Shown: positions 59,580-64,000 of the stretch, piece after piece
Layout: each line of letters starts with the position of its first letter
Numbering within the stretch: position 1 is the stretch's first letter
Assembly (NCBI RefSeq): GCF_003148495.1
Contig: NZ_QGGH01000011.1
Location: 1 to 64,000 of the forward strand
Length of the DNA: 64,000 nt
From: Mesorhizobium loti
GTDB lineage: Bacteria > Pseudomonadota > Alphaproteobacteria > Rhizobiales > Rhizobiaceae
Direction of reading: 5' to 3'
Notes under the pieces: generated by a model
What the model saw: only the letters and a program-made list of their open reading frames with translations
Told to the model about the DNA's origin: nothing
Databases searched by the model: none
Program-made: the position numbers and the translations under genes

Positions 59580-59769
59580 TGTCGGCTCCGTCTGGAATTG
59601 CCCTGTTTTGAAGCAGCTGCGCAACAAAGCGCCACTGTCTCCCATGTCCCGCCGGTAAACATTTCTCGGTCAGGTTACGCTGAAAAATCCTTTTCAAATA
59701 AGAACAATTATGCGTAGATTGTCAATTATCCAACTCCCGATGAACGGGAGGAAAACAGGGAACAGCACG

Positions 59770-61023
59770 ATGAAGCCGAAATCCGCCGCAAGTCGAATCC
59801 GCCATATCCTGATGAGCACGACGCTGATCGGCATGTTTGCCGCATCAGGCGCGCCCGCTTTCGCCGAGGTCGTCAAGATCGGCCTGCTTGCGCCGCTGAC
59901 CGGGCCGGCCGCGGCGGACGGCCAGGAGTTCCAGCGTGGCGTGCAGATGGCCATCGACGAGGCGAACGCAGCCGGCGGCGTTGCCGGGGATACGTTCGAA
60001 CTGGTGGTCGGCGACGTCAAGGATCAGTCCGCCGGCAACGTCACCAGTGCGGTCGAGCGCCTGCTTGGCGATCCGGGCGTGCATTTCATGCTGACGGGCT
60101 ATGCCAGCCTGACCAATTTCGAGATCGACAACATGGCCGAGGCTGACATGCCTTACATGCTGGCGGCCACCTCGCAGCAGACCAGGGACATCATCGCACC
60201 GAGCCCCGACAAATACATGTGCTGCTGGTCGCTGACGCCTTCCTTCGACGCCTACAACACCGACGTCACCCTGTTCGTCGAGAAGCTCGCGGCCGACGGC
60301 AAGATCACCTTGCCAACCAAGAAGGTCGCCATCATCTCCTCCGACAATGCCTATTCGAAGACCATCTCCGAAGGCATGAAGAAGACCTTCAAGGAGAAGG
60401 GCTGGACCATCACCGTCGACGAGATCGTGCCCTTCGGCGAAGTGACCGACTGGCGTTCGATCCTGGCCAAGGTGCGCGAGAACGTTCCCGACGTCGTCAT
60501 CAACACCGACTATCTGCCGGGCAATTCGGCGTCCTTCCTCAACCAGTTCCTCGAGCAGCCGACCAAGAGCCTCGTCTTCCTGCAATATGCACCGAGCGTT
60601 CCGGAATTCGTCGAACTGACCGGCAAGAAGTCGGATGGTGTCATCTACAATCTGCTCGGTGGCGCGCTGACGACGCCAAAGAACCCGCGCGCCGATGAGG
60701 TGGCGGCCAAGTTCAAGGCAAAATACGGCGTCGAGAGCGGCACCTATGGCGTTGGTCTCTACGAAATGACCAATGTCTATTTCGACGCGGTCAAGAAGGC
60801 CGGCGGCGCATCCGACCATGCGGCGATCATGAAGGCGCTGTCGGAGACCGACAAGCAGGTCGCTGAAGGGCGGCTGAAATTCGATCCCGCCACCCACCTT
60901 GCCACGCAGGGCGACGACTACATCCCGATCACCTTCTTCCAGATCTGGGACGGCCAGCGCACGCTGATCTCGCCTGAGAAATACGCCACCGGCGCCTTCA
61001 AGCTCCAGCCCTGGATGAAGTGA
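59770..61023 (+). CDS. Branched-chain-amino-acid-type ABC transporter substrate-binding protein
   Basis: About 417 residues. I start at ATG 59770 (MKPKSAASRIRHILMSTTLI) behind AGGGA; the signal peptide ends near APAFA. The mature protein starts EVVKIGLLAPLTGPAAADGQ and follows the type-I LivJ/AmiC fold (MAIDEANAAGGVAGDTFELV; KVAIISSDNAYSKTISEGMK). The Leu/Ile/Val fingerprint is loose; amide, urea or aromatic ligands are possible. First gene of an operon with two ATPases and two permeases. Confidence 0.9.
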   Translation: MKPKSAASRIRHILMSTTLIGMFAASGAPAFAEVVKIGLLAPLTGPAAADGQEFQRGVQMAIDEANAAGGVAGDTFELVVGDVKDQSAGNVTSAVERLLGDPGVHFMLTGYASLTNFEIDNMAEADMPYMLAATSQQTRDIIAPSPDKYMCCWSLTPSFDAYNTDVTLFVEKLAADGKITLPTKKVAIISSDNAYSKTISEGMKKTFKEKGWTITVDEIVPFGEVTDWRSILAKVRENVPDVVINTDYLPGNSASFLNQFLEQPTKSLVFLQYAPSVPEFVELTGKKSDGVIYNLLGGALTTPKNPRADEVAAKFKAKYGVESGTYGVGLYEMTNVYFDAVKKAGGASDHAAIMKALSETDKQVAEGRLKFDPATHLATQGDDYIPITFFQIWDGQRTLISPEKYATGAFKLQPWMK

Positions 61024-61026
61024 GGA

Positions 61027-61764
61027 ATGGCCCTGCTTGAACTGGACGACGTGTCGAAGGCGTTCGGTTCGCTGAAGGCCGTCGACGGCGTGTCGTTCAA
61101 GGTCGAGGCCGGCGAGATCTTCGGCATCGCCGGCCCGAACGGCAGCGGCAAGAGCACGCTGTTCAACATCATCACCGGCATCCCGTTTGGCCCTGACCGG
61201 GGCAGCATCCGGTTTGACGGAAATGCCATAAACGGCAAATCGGGACACGCTATCGCGCGCCTCGGCCTTGCCCGTACGTTTCAGCGCGAGACCAGCTTCG
61301 ACGGGTTGACCGTGTTCGAGAACACGCTGATCGGCGCCAGCTACGGCAAGCAGGAAAAAACGGCGGCAACGGCCCGCAATGCGGCCGCCGAGGCGCTGGA
61401 GTTCGTCGGCCTGGGGTCCGCTTCCTTCGGGCGGCTTGCCGGCGAATTGTCCGTCTTCGAGCGCAAGTGCCTGATGCTTGCCACCGCGATCGCCATGCAG
61501 CCGCGCATGCTCTTGCTTGACGAACCGGCGTCGAGCCTGACCAAGCCCGAGATCGAGACATCGATCGGCCTGATCCGTCGCACCGCCGAACGCGGCATCA
61601 CCATCCTTTTGATCGAACACGTGCTGACCTTCCTGATGAGCCTTTCGCAGCACTTGTTGGTGCTCAACAATGGCCGCGTTCTGGCCGCCGGCGACCCGGC
61701 CGGCGTGATTGCCGACCCGCGCGTCATCGAGGCCTATCTCGGCACCAGGAGGTCGGCGGCGTGA
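61027..61764 (+). CDS. LivG-type ABC ATPase with abnormal signature motif
   Basis: A 245-residue ATPase, 3 bp after the binding-protein gene. Walker A GPNGSGKST (36-44), Q-loop RTFQRE, Walker B MLLLDEP (161-167) and His198 are intact. The ABC signature, normally LSGGQ or LPYGD, reads LSVFE (141-145), so the key glycine is lost. The partner LivF keeps LSGGE. The pair may therefore hydrolyse ATP at only one composite site. The C-terminal end is as in LivG. It overlaps livF by 4 bp. Confidence 0.9.
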   Translation: MALLELDDVSKAFGSLKAVDGVSFKVEAGEIFGIAGPNGSGKSTLFNIITGIPFGPDRGSIRFDGNAINGKSGHAIARLGLARTFQRETSFDGLTVFENTLIGASYGKQEKTAATARNAAAEALEFVGLGSASFGRLAGELSVFERKCLMLATAIAMQPRMLLLDEPASSLTKPEIETSIGLIRRTAERGITILLIEHVLTFLMSLSQHLLVLNNGRVLAAGDPAGVIADPRVIEAYLGTRRSAA

Positions 61765-62474
61765 ACCCCATTCTCAGCGTCGAAGGCGTCACCGCCGGCT
61801 ATGGCCGCGTCACCGTGCTGCACGATATCTCGCTGGAGGCCGGCCGCTTCGGCAATGTCGGCCTGTTCGGCCCCAACGGCCATGGCAAGACGACGCTGCT
61901 GCGCGCCATCTCCGGGCTGTTGCAGCCGAAGAGCGGCCGTATCCGGTTCGACGGGCAGGACATTGTCGGCCACAGCGCGCGCGCCATCGTCGGCGCCGGC
62001 CTGATCCATGTGCCGCAAGGCAACCGGCTGTTTCCCGATCTCTCCATCGCCGACTGCATGGCACTCGGCGCTTATTCGCCGCGCGCGCGGCCGCATGAGG
62101 CGGAGAACCGCGAGAAGGTGATCAAGCTGTTCCCCAAACTGGCGGAACGCTGGCGCCAGCGCGTGCGCACGCTGTCGGGCGGCGAGCGCCAGATGGTGTC
62201 GATCGGCACGGCATTGATGAGCCATCCGCGCCTGCTGATCCTCGACGAGCCGACGCTTGGGCTGGCGCCCAAGATCAAGGACGAACTCTGCGCCTCCGTC
62301 ATGGACATTTCGCGCGGCGGCGTGCCGCTCATCGTCGTCGAGCAGGACATCGAATTCCTGCTCGAGCTGACGCAGCAACTCTACCTCGTCAATCATGGCG
62401 CGGTGGCGACCGAGATCAAGCCGGGCGAAAGCCTCGACCACGGCGAGATCATGTCGATGTATTTTGGCCATTAG
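61761..62474 (+). CDS. LivF-type ABC ATPase
   Basis: A 237-residue ATPase with Walker A GPNGHGKTT, signature LSGGERQMVSIGTALM, Walker B LLILDEPTLGLAPKI and the H-loop region VVEQDIEFLLELTQ. The start overlaps the preceding stop (GTGA at 61761), giving coupled translation. With the LivG-type protein it powers the LivHM permeases. Confidence 0.93.
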   Translation: MNPILSVEGVTAGYGRVTVLHDISLEAGRFGNVGLFGPNGHGKTTLLRAISGLLQPKSGRIRFDGQDIVGHSARAIVGAGLIHVPQGNRLFPDLSIADCMALGAYSPRARPHEAENREKVIKLFPKLAERWRQRVRTLSGGERQMVSIGTALMSHPRLLILDEPTLGLAPKIKDELCASVMDISRGGVPLIVVEQDIEFLLELTQQLYLVNHGAVATEIKPGESLDHGEIMSMYFGH

Positions 62475-62484
62475 GAACTTGGGA

Positions 62485-63360
62485 ATGAGCGCATTGGCGG
62501 AAATCCTGTTCGGCGGCCTGTTCCAGGGCTCCCTCTACGCCATGATGGCAGTCGGGCTCGCGCTCGTCTGGACGACGATCGGCGTGTTCAATTTCAGCCA
62601 TGGCGTGTTCATGATGCTGGGCGCCTACATCGCCTGGCAGCTGGTCGAACTCGGCCTGCCGGCGGCGGTCGCCTTTCCGGTCGCCGTCGTCGTCATGGCC
62701 GGCGTCGGCTGGATCCTGCAGGCGAGCGTCGTGCGGCCGTTGATCGGCCGGCCAAACATCGTGCTGGTCGTCGTCATCACCACGCTGGCGGCCGGATCAC
62801 TGATCGAGAATGGCGCCTTGACCATCTGGGGACCACGCTCGAAGCAGATCCCGGCGCTCATCGCCGGCAACACCACCATCGGTGGCGTCGGCGTCTCCCT
62901 GCACCAGATCGCCATCATCGTCATCACGCCGCTGATCCTGGCCGCACTGTGGATGTTCCTCAACCGCACACGGCTCGGGCTGGCGCTGCGCGCCGTGGCG
63001 CAGAACGAAGACGCCAGCCACCTTGTCGGCCTCAATGTCACCGCGCTCTACGGGTTGGCCTTCGCCATCGCCGCCTCGCTGGCCGGGCTGGCCGGTATCT
63101 TCATGGGCGGCTACCGCTTCATGTCGCCGGTGATGGGCAGCGATCCGCTGCTCAAGGCGCTGATCGTCGTCGTTTTCGGCGGCATATCGAGCATCTCGGG
63201 ACCGATCTTCGCCGCCTATCTGATCGGCTTCTTCGAAGCCGCCTGCAGCTATTATTTCGGCTTGTACTGGACACCGGCGCTGCTGTTCGGCGTGCTCATC
63301 CTGACCCTGATGGTGCGCCCCGAGGGCATTTTCGCCAGCCGCTCCCGAGGCCTTGCATGA
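62485..63360 (+). CDS. LivH-type ABC permease
   Basis: A 291-residue permease with about eight predicted helices. LFQGSLYAMMAVGLALVWTT, GVFNFSHGVFMMLGAYIAWQ and AVAQNEDASHLVGLNVTALY (EAA-like loop) are typical. Start at ATG 62485 with GGGA ahead; the longer frame repeats livF sequence and is not used. ATGA overlap with livM at 63357. Confidence 0.94.
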   Translation: MSALAEILFGGLFQGSLYAMMAVGLALVWTTIGVFNFSHGVFMMLGAYIAWQLVELGLPAAVAFPVAVVVMAGVGWILQASVVRPLIGRPNIVLVVVITTLAAGSLIENGALTIWGPRSKQIPALIAGNTTIGGVGVSLHQIAIIVITPLILAALWMFLNRTRLGLALRAVAQNEDASHLVGLNVTALYGLAFAIAASLAGLAGIFMGGYRFMSPVMGSDPLLKALIVVVFGGISSISGPIFAAYLIGFFEAACSYYFGLYWTPALLFGVLILTLMVRPEGIFASRSRGLA

Positions 63361-64000
63361 CCGACACGACATCCCCGATGACCCTTAGCCACGCGGAGGC
63401 GGCAACCCCGATCGCTCCCGGCCGCACGCCGTGGAAGCACGAGGCCATCGGGTTCGTGCTCGGCTTTGCGCTGCTGGCGCTGCTGCCGCTCATCTTCGGC
63501 GACACCTATGCCCGCCACATCCTGATCATGGCCTTCATCTATGCGATCGTCGCCTCGAACTGGGATCTCAGCCTCGGCTATGGCGGTGTCTTCAATTTCG
63601 GCCATCTGGCGCTGTTCGGCATCGGCGTCTATGCCTACAGCCTGCTGACCAAGCTGGCCGCATTCGACCCGTGGGTCGCGCTGTTTGCCAGCGGTGTCAT
63701 CGCCACATTGGCGGCGATCCTGGTGACCATCCCGATCCTGCGGCTGAAGGGCATCTACATCATCCTGGTCACCTTCGGCTTTGCGCAACTGGTGATGCAG
63801 GTGATCATCAGCCAGTCCGCCATCACCGGCGGTACGCAAGGGCTGGTCCGCATTCCCGGACTCTACGTGTTCGACCACAACATGGTCCGTGACGGCAAAT
63901 CAGCCTATTTCTACATCGCGCTGGCGCTGCTGGTGGCGAGCACGCTGTTCCTGCGCGTGTTCGTGCGCTCACGCGCCGGGGCCAGCATCGTCGCCTTGCG
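63357..64000 (+). CDS. LivM-type ABC permease, truncated by window edge
   Basis: The frame opens at ATG 63357 (overlapping the livH stop) and stays open to the last base, giving at least 214 residues. A cytoplasmic tail of about 30 residues precedes helices; YGGVFNFGHLALFGIGVYAY, LRLKGIYIILVTFGFAQLVM and QSAITGGTQGLVRIPGLYVF are LivM blocks. It pairs with the LivH-type permease. The C-terminal part lies outside. Confidence 0.94.
   Translation, partial: MTDTTSPMTLSHAEAATPIAPGRTPWKHEAIGFVLGFALLALLPLIFGDTYARHILIMAFIYAIVASNWDLSLGYGGVFNFGHLALFGIGVYAYSLLTKLAAFDPWVALFASGVIATLAAILVTIPILRLKGIYIILVTFGFAQLVMQVIISQSAITGGTQGLVRIPGLYVFDHNMVRDGKSAYFYIALALLVASTLFLRVFVRSRAGASIVAL

Overview
The window looks like chromosomal DNA of a Rhizobiales bacterium close to Mesorhizobium. 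Base composition is high in GC. There is a phasin / CbrA (PdhS-type kinase) / acetoacetyl-CoA synthetase / potFGHI / ScfR-type regulator / isocitrate lyase block whose order I recall from Sinorhizobium meliloti. There is also a zwf-pgl-edd Entner-Doudoroff operon, a tRNA-His with the alphaproteobacterial acceptor end, and copies of what look like Mesorhizobium/Rhizobium intergenic palindromic repeats. No database search was possible, so all names rest on motifs, domain order and remembered family features.

Region 1-4260 is accessory. It holds the end of a nuclease/excalibur protein, two small cysteine-rich proteins, a frameshifted Abi (HEPN) antiphage gene, the 3' half of a tRNA-Arg(CCG) left as an attachment-site scar, and a tyrosine integrase whose start lies about 130 bp from the 3' end of an intact tRNA-His. 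The likely reading is the right end of an island integrated at tRNA-His. Between tRNA-His and the phasin gene is a minus-strand small RNA candidate with three ACCTCCTCCC motifs, the last in the loop of its terminator (cuckoo/CcsR class).

Region 4600-29500 is core. It covers storage polymer and C2/C4 metabolism (phasin, acetoacetyl-CoA synthetase, isocitrate lyase with a divergent ScfR/RamB-like regulator), cell-cycle/envelope signalling (CbrA, a receiver protein), an AsmA protein, and putrescine uptake and breakdown (potFGHI, puuA, puuB). A four-helix-bundle gene bounded by inverted arrays of the octamer CCCTACTG sits between puuA and puuB.

Region 29500-37700 has an SDR enzyme, zwf-pgl-edd, a von Willebrand A protein, a GlxA-type AraC regulator and folD. 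Region 37800-47200 is a surface-polysaccharide cluster: Wzz/GumC-like protein, flippase, four glycosyltransferase-like genes and an O-antigen-ligase-like protein, several joined by 4-bp start/stop overlaps. No priming transferase or outer-membrane exporter is in view.

Region 47200-54800 holds proC, a sugar-acid-type dehydrogenase divergent from a galactitol-type PTS (IIC, IIA, IIB), which is unusual for a rhizobium, a Tat-exported multicopper oxidase, and a TetR/VOC pair with clear operators. Region 54800-64000 holds metH with a palindromic operator, an alpha/beta hydrolase, and a branched-chain-amino-acid-type ABC transporter operon that runs off the right edge and whose first ATPase has an abnormal signature motif.
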